Assembly (NCBI RefSeq): GCF_028751195.1
Contig: NZ_CP066784.1
Coordinates: forward strand, 4,774,001 to 4,838,000
Length of the DNA: 64,000 bases
Source of the DNA: Alicyclobacillus sp. ALC3
GTDB taxonomy: Bacteria > Bacillota > Bacilli > Alicyclobacillales > Alicyclobacillaceae
Direction of reading: 5' to 3'
Shown here: one piece after another, positions 45,864 to 55,328 of the stretch
Layout: each line of letters opens with the position of its first letter
Numbering within the stretch: the stretch's first letter is position 1
The notes under the pieces: model-generated
The model's database searches: none
What the model was told of the DNA's origin: nothing
The model's input: only the letters and a program-made list of their open reading frames with translations
Program-made: the position numbers and the translations under genes

Positions 45864-46535
45864 TCACGGGGTCTCCTGCCAGGTGGTCTCACCGTCCGCG
45901 TAAAACTCCTTCTTCCAAATCGGCACTTCTTTTTTCAGTCGCTCAATTAATGTTCTCGCTGCTTGAAATGCGGCGTCTCGATGCGGGGAAGCGGCAGCGC
46001 AAAGTACGGCAATGTCGGTCGGGAACAGTTGCCCAATGCGATGCCACTGCAGTGTGCGAACACCGGGCCACTCGGCCTGAACTTCTGCCTCGATTTTTTG
46101 CATTTGCGCAAGTGCCATATCGAGATATGCTTCGTATTCTAGGTACAGCGACTGGCGACCACGTGTCCATTCACGCACGGTGCCGGAAAACAGAACCGTA
46201 CCTCCAAACGCCGGGTCAGCGAGTTCCAACAGAGCTTCCGCGGGCTCGAGTGGCTCGGTCGTGATGCGGCAGGATGGGTATGGACTGCCGCCGCTGACTG
46301 GTGGAATCAGGGCAACTTCGTCGCTGGCCGAAATCAGTTGTCCGTCCTCTACGTACCTCCGGTTAATCGCAACCAACGCGCGCCGCACACTATCGACGTT
46401 GTCGGGAAAGCGTTCTTCGACGACAGCCTTAAGTGCCTCCACCGAGATCGTTTCGCTCTGAATATCGACCGTGATGGCCGACGACCCAGCACGTTCGGCC
46501 AACCCAGCGAATAGTTTAATGGTTAGTTTCACCAT
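45864..46535 (-). CDS. moaX: Fused molybdopterin synthase MoaD-MoaE
   Basis: A 223-residue single chain. Residues 1-84 are MoaD (VKLTIKLFAGLAERAG... PPVSGG), ending in the Gly-Gly that normally carries the thiocarboxylate. Residues 85-223 are MoaE (GTVLFSGTVREWTRG, HRIGQLFPTDIAVLCAAASPHRDAAF, KKEVPIWKKEFY). MoaD must have a free C-terminus to work, so cleavage after Gly-Gly is expected, as reported for MoaX of M. tuberculosis. ATG 46535 follows AGGGGGT. It is divergent from moaC. Confidence 0.9.
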   Translation of the reverse strand: MVKLTIKLFAGLAERAGSSAITVDIQSETISVEALKAVVEERFPDNVDSVRRALVAINRRYVEDGQLISASDEVALIPPVSGGSPYPSCRITTEPLEPAEALLELADPAFGGTVLFSGTVREWTRGRQSLYLEYEAYLDMALAQMQKIEAEVQAEWPGVRTLQWHRIGQLFPTDIAVLCAAASPHRDAAFQAARTLIERLKKEVPIWKKEFYADGETTWQETP

Positions 46536-46724
46536 GCCACCCCCTGTCCCCATAGTAGCTTCTGTGGGTAGGGGGGACAAGCAGAGCCCCTGACTTTTCG
46601 CTGTAGGGGAGTTCTGGCTAAAGAACAAAAGTGAAGAACTGCAATGACCAATGGTAAAGTGGACATAGGTGAAGAGTACGTGCCAAATCAGCAGAGGTGA
46701 GGGGAGATCCCTACGGAACCAGCA

Positions 46725-47228
46725 GTGAATCGTGAAGATGCCAAATTTACTCACTTTGACGACGATGGGCGTCCAAGAATGGTCGACGTATCCGAAAAGC
46801 TAGACACAGAGCGGGTAGCAGTCGCCTCTGCGCACGTGCGTATGCAGCCAGAGACAAGGCAGCGCATTCTGGACAAAGCATTCGCAAAGGGTGACGTCCT
46901 TGCAACAGCTGAGTTGTCGGGCATCATGGGGGCAAAGCGCACTTCTGATCTGATCCCGCTGTGTCACCCCATCATGTTGACGAATGTTAAAGTTCGTTGC
47001 GAGTTTTTGTCCGAGACAGTGCTTGGGATTGAAGCTACGGTCGGTACGACTTATAAAACCGGAGTCGAGATGGAGGCGCTGACTGCATGCAGTGTGGCCG
47101 CACTGACGGTCTACGACATGTGCAAGGCGGTAGACCGCAGTATGGTGATTGAGTCTGTCCGACTCGAGTACAAGGCAGGCGGAAAAAGCGGGGTGTTTCA
47201 CCGTAACGAGTCAATGGCTGACAAGTGA
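46725..47228 (+). CDS. moaC: Cyclic pyranopterin monophosphate synthase MoaC
   Basis: A 167-residue MoaC with RMVDVSEK, TSDLIPLCHPIMLTNVKV, GVEMEALTACSVAALTVYDMCK and YKAGGKSGVF, all family signatures. With MoaA it turns GTP into cyclic pyranopterin monophosphate, the first step of molybdenum-cofactor synthesis; moaA is not in this window. The start is a GTG at 46725 with only a weak ribosome site. Divergent from the fused MoaD-MoaE gene with a 189-base shared control region. Confidence 0.94.
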   Translation: MNREDAKFTHFDDDGRPRMVDVSEKLDTERVAVASAHVRMQPETRQRILDKAFAKGDVLATAELSGIMGAKRTSDLIPLCHPIMLTNVKVRCEFLSETVLGIEATVGTTYKTGVEMEALTACSVAALTVYDMCKAVDRSMVIESVRLEYKAGGKSGVFHRNESMADK

Positions 47229-47299
47229 AGGAGGCACGATGACCCGGGTCTAGTCTGCCCCTACTGATGCTACAATGGGCAAGAGAGGGGAGACGCTAG

Positions 47300-49036
47300 G
47301 TGTTTAGAGTGATGGTCGTAGGGGCAGGACGAGGCGGCCGCCAGGTCATGGAGGCGACCGTAGACCACCGGGACATTCACGTGGTCGGAGTTGTCGATAA
47401 GTCGTCCACCGCTCCAGGGGTCACCTTCGCCCGACAGCGCGGCATTGCGGTCCACACGGATGTGGCTGCAGCCATCACCGCCATGCACAACCATGAAGTC
47501 GACGTCGTTCTGGAAGCGACAGGCGACGATTCTGTATACGAACACCTACGCACCTCAGCTCCACCAGGCATCGTCGTGATTGCTGGAGATGCGTTGAAAT
47601 TCTTCATGCTGTTCCTCGCTGACACGACAGAAGCCACGAATCTACGCGAAGTGCAAACGCTTCTTGAAGCGATTATCAACAGCACCCAGGACGCAATCAC
47701 TGTCGTCGATAAAACTGGTGTACAAATTCTGATCAACCCCGCGTATACGCGATTGACAGGGATGGCTCCTGAGCAAGTCATCGGTAACCCTGCGGACGTA
47801 GACATCGCAGAAGGCGATAGTATGCACATGAAGGTACTGAGAACGCGGGAGCCTGTGAAAAACGTGCAGATGAAGGTGGGGCCGTATCGGCGTGAGGTGG
47901 TCGTCGATGTCGCGCCAATTTTAGTCGGAGACGAACTGCGCGGGAGCGTAGGTGTGCTTCACGACATCTCTGAAATCAAACACTTGACGGAGGAACTTGC
48001 GCGAGCCAACCAGTTGCTGAGAACTCTACAGGCCAAGTACAGCTTCTCAGACATTGTCGGGAGAAGTCCGGCAATGGTCGTAGCCATTGACCAAGCCAGG
48101 CGGGCGGCTCAGACGCCAGCGACCGTACTGCTGCGCGGCGAATCTGGCACTGGCAAAGAGCTATTTGCCCATGCTATTCACAATGAGAGCGCACGTCGAA
48201 ACGGGCCGTTTGTGCGTGTGAGTTGTGCAGCACTGTCTGACAGCTTGTTGGAGAGCGAGCTGTTTGGATATGAAGAGGGCGCTTTTACGGGGGCCAAACG
48301 CGGCGGACGACGAGGTCTGTTTGAGGAGGCTTCGGGTGGGACATTGTTTCTCGACGAGGTCGGCGAGATGAATGTGACGACACAGGCCAAGTTGCTTCGA
48401 ACCATCCAAGAGCGGGAAGTGGTCCGAGTTGGAGGCACGCATCCGATCCCGGTCGATGTACGCCTTATCACCGCCACTCACGTCAACTTGGAACAAGCTG
48501 TGGCTGCTGGACGGTTTCGTGAAGACCTGTACTACAGACTGAACGTGATTCCAATCGTCATTCCACCCTTACGCTACCGCAAAGAGGACATCCCTAGTAT
48601 CGCGACGCAAATTTTACTTCGACACAACCAAGCATACGGCCGCAACGTAACACGAATGAGCGATGCCGCTGTGGAGACGTTGTCGGCTTACGACTGGCCG
48701 GGGAACGTCCGTGAACTCGAGAATGTCATCGGGCGCGCGATGATCAACATTAGCTACCGCGACCAGGTTCTTGAAGCTTACCATTTACCTGTGTTTGTGC
48801 AGACTCAGCCCGAAGCTGCGGCACTGCCGAAAGCGAAGGGCAGGCTCGAACTGATGTTATTGAATTTGGATAAATCGGTACGCCCCCTCGAAGAAGTCGT
48901 GCGAGATGCGGAGCACCATGCCATTATTCAAGCTCTCTCAGTGTGCGGTGGAAACAAGACTGAGACGGCCCGCAGACTGGGTATTTCCGTTCGGTCGTTG
49001 TACTACAAGCTGGGGCAGATGCCTGTCAAGGATTGA
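47300..49036 (+). CDS. bkdR: BkdR-like sigma-54-dependent activator
   Basis: A 578-residue regulator. Residues 1-110 form a Rossmann-like nucleotide-binding domain (VMVVGAGRGGRQVME); a PAS domain follows (about 115-230, AIINSTQDAITVVDKTG). The AAA+ sigma-54 domain has Walker A GESGTGKE, the GAFTGA loop (EGAFTGAKRGG) and Walker B GGTLFLDEVGEM. A Fis-type HTH ends the protein (NKTETARRLGISVRSLYYKL). The sigma-54 promoter 140 bases downstream and the Bkd genes beyond indicate control of branched-chain catabolism. GTG start after GAGAGGGGAG. Confidence 0.9.
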   Translation: MFRVMVVGAGRGGRQVMEATVDHRDIHVVGVVDKSSTAPGVTFARQRGIAVHTDVAAAITAMHNHEVDVVLEATGDDSVYEHLRTSAPPGIVVIAGDALKFFMLFLADTTEATNLREVQTLLEAIINSTQDAITVVDKTGVQILINPAYTRLTGMAPEQVIGNPADVDIAEGDSMHMKVLRTREPVKNVQMKVGPYRREVVVDVAPILVGDELRGSVGVLHDISEIKHLTEELARANQLLRTLQAKYSFSDIVGRSPAMVVAIDQARRAAQTPATVLLRGESGTGKELFAHAIHNESARRNGPFVRVSCAALSDSLLESELFGYEEGAFTGAKRGGRRGLFEEASGGTLFLDEVGEMNVTTQAKLLRTIQEREVVRVGGTHPIPVDVRLITATHVNLEQAVAAGRFREDLYYRLNVIPIVIPPLRYRKEDIPSIATQILLRHNQAYGRNVTRMSDAAVETLSAYDWPGNVRELENVIGRAMINISYRDQVLEAYHLPVFVQTQPEAAALPKAKGRLELMLLNLDKSVRPLEEVVRDAEHHAIIQALSVCGGNKTETARRLGISVRSLYYKLGQMPVKD

Positions 49037-49061
49037 GGAGTCGGGGTTGGCTGGAAAGCGC

Positions 49062-49090
49062 TTGCATGCATTTTTTTGCGTGGCATGCAA
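49062..49090 (+). promoter_or_regulatory. Inverted repeat, candidate activator binding site
   Basis: TTGCATGC (49062-49069) and GCATGCAA (49083-49090) form a perfect 8-bp inverted repeat with a 13-base spacer. It ends 84 bases before the -24 element, the usual distance for an upstream activating sequence of a sigma-54 activator. Confidence 0.6.
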
Positions 49091-49174
49091 TAATGTGCAC
49101 GCAGGTCTTGTCACAGCGGCCCTTCAGTCGGCTTCGTTGGCCCCCCGTGTGCAGACATCGCGGGTTTTTCACTG

Positions 49175-49190
49175 TGGCACGAATTTTGCT
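49175..49190 (+). promoter_or_regulatory. Sigma-54 (-24/-12) promoter of the bkd cluster
   Basis: TGGCACGAATTTTGCT matches the consensus TGGCAC-N5-TTGCW at every fixed position, with GG at 49176-49177 and GC at 49188-49189 separated by 10 bases. It lies 98 bases upstream of the leucine dehydrogenase start. Confidence 0.88.
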
Positions 49191-49288
49191 TCCTTACGTA
49201 TGTCGCACAGGATACTGTGAGACCCTTGCTGTGACTTTGTCGCGATTGCCCGGGTTATGCAGCGGGGCCGAATGAGGAGGCAGACACC

Positions 49289-50389
49289 ATGGAACTGTTT
49301 CACTACCTAGAGACTTATGACTACGAACAAGTTGTGTTTTGTCACGACCAGGCATCAGGACTGAAAGCCATCATCGCGATTCACGACACAACCCTCGGCC
49401 CGGCGCTAGGCGGTTGCCGCATGTGGTCGTATGCGAGCGAAGAAGAGGCATTGACAGACGCCTTGCGGCTCGCCCGGGGCATGACGTACAAGGCAGCAGC
49501 AGCGGGACTTAACCTCGGCGGCGGCAAGACGGTCGTTGTCGGAAACGCAAAGACAGACAAAACGGAAGCTCTGTTCCGATCGTTAGGACGTTATATACAG
49601 GGACTTGGCGGTCGCTACATTACAGCAGAGGACGTCGGGACCGACGTTCACGACATGGACATCATTCATCAAGAAACAGACTACGTGACCGGTATTTCCA
49701 AGACGTACGGCTCAAGTGGAAATCCGAGTCCGATGACAGCTCTCGGTGTATTTCGCGGCATGCTCGCGACTGCTAAGGTTGCGCTCGGAACGGATGACCT
49801 GTCAGGAAAGACCATCGCTATTCAAGGCTTAGGAAGTGTCGGATACGAACTGGCTGAACACCTGCACCACGTCGGTGCGCAACTCATCGTTTCAGATATC
49901 AATGATGAAGTGTTGCGGCGGGCTGCAGAAGAACTGAACGCGAAAGTGGTCGCCCCTTCGGACATTCTCTCTGTCCAATGCGACATTCTCGCTCCGTGTG
50001 CGCTGGGTGCGGTCGTCAACGACCAGTCAATCGCGCACTTGCGTTGTCAAGCCATCGCGGGCTCTGCCAACAACCAACTTGCAGAAGAACGACATGGCGA
50101 CGCGTTGCACGAAATGGGGATATTGTACGCCCCAGATTACGTGATTAACTCGGGTGGGTTGATTAACGTCGCAGACGAACTAGAAGGGTATCAAGTCGAA
50201 CGGGCCCGCGCGAAAGTGGAAGGCATTTATGACATCATGCTGCGCTTATATGAAACATCAAGCCGGGACAACCTGCCGACCCATTTGGCAGCGAACCGCA
50301 TGGCACAGGCGCGCATTGACCAGCTGCGAGCTGTGCGCAGTACCTACTTGGAACAGGCGAAGAACGCACCGCGCAGGACGCATCACTAA
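49289..50389 (+). CDS. bcd: Leucine (branched-chain amino acid) dehydrogenase
   Basis: A 366-residue Glu/Leu/Phe/Val dehydrogenase. The catalytic region is GGCRMW... and AAAGLNLGGGKTVV with its lysine; the NAD-binding loop is IAIQGLGSVGYELAEHL; and the C-terminal domain has NSGGLINVADELEGY. It deaminates Leu, Ile and Val to their 2-oxoacids with NAD. ATG after TGAGGAGG. First gene behind the sigma-54 promoter, feeding the dehydrogenase complex encoded next. Confidence 0.94.
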   Translation: MELFHYLETYDYEQVVFCHDQASGLKAIIAIHDTTLGPALGGCRMWSYASEEEALTDALRLARGMTYKAAAAGLNLGGGKTVVVGNAKTDKTEALFRSLGRYIQGLGGRYITAEDVGTDVHDMDIIHQETDYVTGISKTYGSSGNPSPMTALGVFRGMLATAKVALGTDDLSGKTIAIQGLGSVGYELAEHLHHVGAQLIVSDINDEVLRRAAEELNAKVVAPSDILSVQCDILAPCALGAVVNDQSIAHLRCQAIAGSANNQLAEERHGDALHEMGILYAPDYVINSGGLINVADELEGYQVERARAKVEGIYDIMLRLYETSSRDNLPTHLAANRMAQARIDQLRAVRSTYLEQAKNAPRRTHH

Positions 50390-50435
50390 ACGTGGGCTAA
50401 CCTGACAGAGTACAAGTGGAGAGGAAGGTGATGGA

Positions 50436-51863
50436 GTGCCGAACCAAGACCTCGACCTAGTGGTGCTCGGCGGTGGTACTGGCGGTTACGTGGCCGCAAT
50501 ACGCGCCGCACAGCTCGGTCTAAAGACTGTCGTGGTTGAACGTGACCGACTCGGAGGCACTTGTTTGCACCGAGGCTGCATCCCCAGCAAGGCTCTTTTG
50601 AAAAGTGCTCAAGTGTTGAACACAGTCAAACACGCTGCTGACTTCGGAGTCGCTGTCTCCGCTCCTGAGTTCAACCTTGAAGTTGCAATAGCTCGTAAGG
50701 ACCAAGTGGTCTCGACACTTCACAAAGGCGTTCAGTTTCTCATGAAGAAGCACGGCATTGAAGTTTTGCAGGGAACTGGGCGAGTGATGGGACCTTCTAT
50801 CTTCTCGCCGCAGGCGGGGGCGGTGTCTGTTGAACTCGCGGAAGGGGACCCGATAATCCTATCGCCGCGGTTCACTTTGATTGCGACAGGGTCACGACCA
50901 AAGCCCCTCGCAGGGTTGCCGTTTGACGGAAAACACGTGGTCTCGAGCGACGACGCCCTGCAACTGCAAACTCCGCCGAAGTCTGCCATCGTCGTTGGGG
51001 GCGGAGCCATTGGAGTGGAGTGGGCATCGATGTGGAGTGATTTCGGGGTCGATGTGACCATTGTCGAGTACATGCCACGTCTAGTGCCGGGAGAAGACCC
51101 GGACGTATCAGCGGAATTGGCAAGACTGTTCAAGAAACGCAAAGTGAATGTACTGACAGGGGCAGCCGTGATCGCCAATACGTACGCGGAAACCGAAGAC
51201 GGGGTCTGCTTAGAGGTGGAGACGGAGCGCGGACGCGAGCGACTCTTGGCAGAACTCGTGTTGGTGGCAGTGGGACGAGTCGCAAATGTCGAGGATATCG
51301 GGCTTGAAGCCACCGATGTCAAGCTTACGAACGGAGTCATTGCTGTAGATCAGAGTTACAAGACCGCAGAGAACAGCATTTACGCCATCGGCGACGTGAT
51401 TGGTGGACTGCAGCTTGCTCACGTCGCCGCGCATGAAGGGATTCACGCGGTCGAGGGCATGGCAGGCCGCCCGGCAGCGCACCTAGACACGCTACTCATC
51501 CCGCGCTGCACGTACTGCCGACCTGAGGTGGCCAGTGTCGGTCTCACGGAAACTGCGGCAATAGAGGCTGGACGTCAGGTCAAAACAGGGAAATTCAGCT
51601 TCAAGGGCAACGGTAAGGCGTTGGTTGAGGGCGAAGCCGACGGTTTTGTTAAAATCATTGCAGATGCAGAGACAGCAGACGTAATCGGGGTCCATATTAT
51701 CGGCCCACACGCGACAGACCTCATCTCAGAGGCAGGTTTGTCGTTAGTGATGAACGCTGCTCCGTGGGAAATTGGCAGGACAATCCACCCACATCCCACA
51801 CTTTCTGAAGCGATCGGCGAAGCTGCACTGGCGGTTGACGGCAGTGCCATACACGGGGGGTGA
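50436..51863 (+). CDS. lpdV: Dihydrolipoyl dehydrogenase (E3) of the BCKDH complex
   Basis: A 475-residue flavoprotein: FAD loop VVLGGGTGGYVAAIRAAQLG, redox-active disulphide GGTCLHRGCIPSK, NAD loop VVGGGAIGVEWASMWSDFG, second FAD motif IYAIGDVIGG and the C-terminal catalytic His-Glu region HPHPTLSEAIGEA. It reoxidises the lipoyl arm of E2. GTG start after GAGGAAGGTGA. Confidence 0.94.
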   Translation: MPNQDLDLVVLGGGTGGYVAAIRAAQLGLKTVVVERDRLGGTCLHRGCIPSKALLKSAQVLNTVKHAADFGVAVSAPEFNLEVAIARKDQVVSTLHKGVQFLMKKHGIEVLQGTGRVMGPSIFSPQAGAVSVELAEGDPIILSPRFTLIATGSRPKPLAGLPFDGKHVVSSDDALQLQTPPKSAIVVGGGAIGVEWASMWSDFGVDVTIVEYMPRLVPGEDPDVSAELARLFKKRKVNVLTGAAVIANTYAETEDGVCLEVETERGRERLLAELVLVAVGRVANVEDIGLEATDVKLTNGVIAVDQSYKTAENSIYAIGDVIGGLQLAHVAAHEGIHAVEGMAGRPAAHLDTLLIPRCTYCRPEVASVGLTETAAIEAGRQVKTGKFSFKGNGKALVEGEADGFVKIIADAETADVIGVHIIGPHATDLISEAGLSLVMNAAPWEIGRTIHPHPTLSEAIGEAALAVDGSAIHGG

Positions 51864-51900
51864 ACAGCACGTGACGAATTCCGAGGGGAGGAACGCCACG

Positions 51901-52905
51901 ATGACAGAGACACCGCGTCACCGTTTATATGGGTTGACGGATGAGCAAGTGGTCGAAATGTACCGCTACATGGTGTTGGCAAGAAAAGTGGATGAGCGGA
52001 TGTGGTTGCTGAACCGGTCCGGCAAGATTCCGTTTGTGATCTCTTGCCAAGGTCAAGAGGGAGCGCAGGCTGGCGCTGCCTTTGCGCTAGATCAGGATAA
52101 GGATTACATTGCCCCTTACTATCGAGACCTGTGCATGGTCTTGGCGTACGGTCATACGGCGCGTACAGAACTCTTAGCAGCATTCGGCAAGCCAGAAGAC
52201 CCGAACAGCGGGGGCAGACAAATGCCAGGGCATTACGGCGACCGGTCCCGTCGAATCCTCACAGGGTCAAGTCCTGTCTCCACGCAAATCCCACATGCCG
52301 TTGGGATTGCACTTGCAAGCAAAATGCGTGGTGAAGACGGCGTGGCGTACGTGTCCTTTGGCGAAGGCAGCAGCAACCAGGGCGACTTTCACGAAGCTGC
52401 GAATTTCGCAGGTGTGCACAAGTTGCCTGTCATCTTCTTCTGTGAAAACAATCGCTATGCCATCTCCGTACCGGAAGGCAAACAACTCGGCTGCATCAAC
52501 GTCGCCGACCGCGCCATTGGCTACGGATTTGAAGGCGTGGTTGTGGACGGCATGGAGCCGCTCGAAGTCTACCGCGTGATGAAAGAGGCTGTCGAGAAAG
52601 CTAGGGCAGGCGGCGGACCGACCCTTGTAGAAGCCAAAACCTACCGACTGGTTCCACACTCCAGTGATGACGACGACCGCGCCTACCGCTCGCGCGAAGA
52701 GGTTGAAGAGGCGCGACGGACGGATTCGCTGGTGCGCATGAAGGCGTACTTGCTCGAAAACGGGGTCCTGAGCGAAGCCGAGGAAGCTGACTTGGTCGCG
52801 GCAATTCAGGAAGATGTGAACGAAGCGACTCGGTATGCCGAACAGGCGGCTTCCGCAGACCCAGGAACGCTGTTCGACCACGTCTACGCCCAGGAGGTGC
52901 TCTAA
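51901..52905 (+). CDS. bkdAA: 2-oxoisovalerate dehydrogenase E1 alpha
   Basis: A 334-residue E1 alpha subunit. The thiamine-diphosphate motif runs from FGEGSSNQGDFHEAANFAG to CENNRYAIS, and the phosphorylation-loop region is YRLVPHSSDDDDRAYRS. It decarboxylates branched-chain 2-oxoacids. The ATG at 51901 follows GAGGGGAGG; the longer open frame runs back into lpdV. The last codons carry the ribosome site of bkdAB, whose ATG follows the stop directly. Confidence 0.95.
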   Translation: MTETPRHRLYGLTDEQVVEMYRYMVLARKVDERMWLLNRSGKIPFVISCQGQEGAQAGAAFALDQDKDYIAPYYRDLCMVLAYGHTARTELLAAFGKPEDPNSGGRQMPGHYGDRSRRILTGSSPVSTQIPHAVGIALASKMRGEDGVAYVSFGEGSSNQGDFHEAANFAGVHKLPVIFFCENNRYAISVPEGKQLGCINVADRAIGYGFEGVVVDGMEPLEVYRVMKEAVEKARAGGGPTLVEAKTYRLVPHSSDDDDRAYRSREEVEEARRTDSLVRMKAYLLENGVLSEAEEADLVAAIQEDVNEATRYAEQAASADPGTLFDHVYAQEVL

Positions 52906-53889
52906 ATGCCCGTTCGTCAGTACATTGAGGCAATCCACGACGGTTTGTCCGCTGAGATGGCAGCAGATGATCGGGTCTTCGTCCTTGGCGAAGACGTTGG
53001 TGTGCGCGGTGGTGTGTTCCGAGTAACGTCCGGGCTGTTCGAACAGTTCGGTGAAGCTCGCGTGGTGGATACACCACTGGCTGAGTCGGCGATTGTTGGC
53101 GTAGCCATCGGGGCGGCGGCGGTGGGGATGCGCCCGGTCGCAGAAATCCAGTTCGCAGATTTCATTTTGCCAGCCATGAACCAGATTGTCTCGGAAGCGG
53201 CAAAAATGCGCTATCGTTCCAATGGTGACTGGTCTTGTCCGCTGGTCGTCCGCGCCCCCTACGGTGGCGGCATCCACGGCGCGCTGTATCACTCGCAAAG
53301 TGTCGAGGCGCTGTTTGCCCATGTCCCAGGTCTGAAGATCGCCACGCCTGCCACGCCTGCAGACGCCAAAGGCATGTTGCGCGCAGCCATCCGTGATCCT
53401 GACCCTGTGCTGTTTTTTGAGCACAAAAAACTCTACCGTTTGCTGAAGGAAGACGTGCCAGACGAAGACTATATTGTACCGCTCGGGAAAGCTGCCGTCC
53501 GTCGTCAAGGCGACGACATCACCGTCATTTCATACGGCTATGTGCTGCACCTTGTGCTTGAAGCTGCCGACCGACTGGCAACGGAGGGCATCTCCACTGA
53601 AGTTCTGGACTTGCGCACGCTTCGCCCCCTGGACGAAGAAGCCATTTTGGCTGCAGCTCGCAAGACCGGCAAAGTACTGATCGTACACGAGGACAACAAG
53701 GTGGCAGGCGTCGGCGCTGAAGTCTCAGCGATGATTGCGGAGAAGGCGCTGTTTGACCTGGACGCACCGATTGCACGGCTGGCTGGACCGGAAGTCCCGG
53801 CAATGCCATTTGCTCCTCCGCTCGAACGAGCTTATCTGCTCGACATTGACAAAGTCACAAATGCAATGCGCGAACTGGCACGGTTCTAA
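52906..53889 (+). CDS. bkdAB: 2-oxoisovalerate dehydrogenase E1 beta
   Basis: A 327-residue E1 beta subunit with LGEDVGVRGGVFRVTSGL, DTPLAESAIVGVAIGAA, APYGGGIHGALYHSQS (active-site His) and DLRTLRPLDEEAI. It forms the alpha2-beta2 E1 with the preceding gene product. No gap to bkdAA, so translation is coupled. Confidence 0.95.
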   Translation: MPVRQYIEAIHDGLSAEMAADDRVFVLGEDVGVRGGVFRVTSGLFEQFGEARVVDTPLAESAIVGVAIGAAAVGMRPVAEIQFADFILPAMNQIVSEAAKMRYRSNGDWSCPLVVRAPYGGGIHGALYHSQSVEALFAHVPGLKIATPATPADAKGMLRAAIRDPDPVLFFEHKKLYRLLKEDVPDEDYIVPLGKAAVRRQGDDITVISYGYVLHLVLEAADRLATEGISTEVLDLRTLRPLDEEAILAAARKTGKVLIVHEDNKVAGVGAEVSAMIAEKALFDLDAPIARLAGPEVPAMPFAPPLERAYLLDIDKVTNAMRELARF

Positions 53890-53934
53890 GCTTCTGATCA
53901 ACGGACCCGCGTCGACAGCAAAGGAGTGACACAC

Positions 53935-55257
53935 TTGCCAGACGTTAAAATGCCACAACTAGGTGAGAGCGTGACCGAAGGAACAGTCGGTCAGTGGTTC
54001 AAGAAGATCGGTGATCCGGTCGCACAGTATGAGCCCCTGCTCGAGGTAGTCACGGATAAAGTGACAGCAGAGGTGCCTTCAGACTTTGACGGGATACTTC
54101 AGGAAATTTGCGTAGCAGAAGGGGATACGGTGTCTGTTGGCACGGTTTTGTGTCGCCTTGCCACTACATCGGACGCGACCCCGCCTGTTCCGAATGTCTC
54201 GGGACAAGGCCAATCATCGGAATCCGAAGCCGCCAAGAGCGATACCAACGTTCAACAGTCTGGTGCGGAGCGCGCGGCGCCGTCGGCCCCTGCACCAAGA
54301 CCGAGTGGTCGCTTCTCACCCGCGGTATTGTCCCTTGCACAGGAGCACGATGTCGACCTAGCTGACGTAGCCGGAAGTGGTGAAGGCGGCCGCATCACGC
54401 GCAAAGATGTGCTTGTATACTTAGAACACAGACAAAGCCACCCAGCGGCTGCAACAGAAGTCAAGGCGGATACCGCTCGCGGGGTTCAAAGCCCTCTGCC
54501 GACGAGACCGCCAGCTCCGAATACCAGCCGGTCAGAGCGCAAAACGGAGTCGCCGGACGCCGACGTCGAAGTCGTGGAAGCCACAGCGATTCGCAAGATC
54601 ATCGCGCGGCGCATGGTCGACAGCAAGCACGACGCACCGCACGCGTGGACCATGGTCGAAGCAGACGTAACGCGTCTTGCCCAATTTCGCGACGCAACGA
54701 AGGTAGACTTCAAGCGCCGCGAGGGAGTGGACTTAACTTATTTGCCGTTTTTCATCAAAGCGGCTGTCGAGGCGCTAAAGCGCTTCCCTGAGGTCAACGC
54801 ATCGTGGGTAGACGGGCAAATTCACTTTAAAAAGAGAATCCACATTTCCATCGCGGTTGCCACCGACGCCGGTCTTGCTGTGCCTGTGATTCACGACGCG
54901 GACAACCTCAGCATCGCGGGGCTGGCGCACAGAATCAACGAGCTAGCGGCGAAAGCGCGATCCGGGAGACTCACTGTCGACGACGTACAAGGTGGTACTT
55001 TTACAGTCAACAACACAGGGGCGTTCGGTTCGGTTTTATCGCAACCGATTATCAATGCGCCACAAGCAGCCATTTTGTCTTGTGAGAGCATCGTCAAGCG
55101 CCCAGTCGTCGTCAACGATGCAATCGCAATCCGAAGCATGGTGAACCTCTGCATGTCACTGGACCACAGGGTGCTGGACGGATGGGTTGCAGGGCAGTTT
55201 CTTCAAGCGGTCCGTGAACGGTTGTGTTCGTTCGGCGCGGAAACTGTACTATACTAG
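53935..55257 (+). CDS. bkdB: Branched-chain 2-oxoacid dehydrogenase E2 (lipoyl acyltransferase)
   Basis: A 440-residue E2: N-terminal lipoyl domain with the lipoyl lysine in VVTDKVTAEVPS, an Ala/Pro/Ser linker, a peripheral-subunit-binding domain (FSPAVLSLAQEHDVDLADV), a second linker and the catalytic domain ending in SLDHRVLDG (HxxxDG). It passes the acyl group from E1 to CoA. The TTG at 53935, 6 bases behind AAGGAGTG, is preferred; the GTG at 53926 lies inside that site. Confidence 0.94.
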   Translation: MPDVKMPQLGESVTEGTVGQWFKKIGDPVAQYEPLLEVVTDKVTAEVPSDFDGILQEICVAEGDTVSVGTVLCRLATTSDATPPVPNVSGQGQSSESEAAKSDTNVQQSGAERAAPSAPAPRPSGRFSPAVLSLAQEHDVDLADVAGSGEGGRITRKDVLVYLEHRQSHPAAATEVKADTARGVQSPLPTRPPAPNTSRSERKTESPDADVEVVEATAIRKIIARRMVDSKHDAPHAWTMVEADVTRLAQFRDATKVDFKRREGVDLTYLPFFIKAAVEALKRFPEVNASWVDGQIHFKKRIHISIAVATDAGLAVPVIHDADNLSIAGLAHRINELAAKARSGRLTVDDVQGGTFTVNNTGAFGSVLSQPIINAPQAAILSCESIVKRPVVVNDAIAIRSMVNLCMSLDHRVLDGWVAGQFLQAVRERLCSFGAETVLY

Positions 55258-55328
55258 CCCACTGCAGTAAACTGAATGGAGTTTGACGAGGTCCCCGGCA
55301 CAGCCGGGCCAACCGCGGAGGTGGCACA

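Noticed and set aside
52267..53508. 413-residue open frame on the minus strand opposite bkdAA/bkdAB
   Set aside because: It is antisense to two well-supported genes, has no ribosome site or family features, and arises from codon bias of GC-rich genes.
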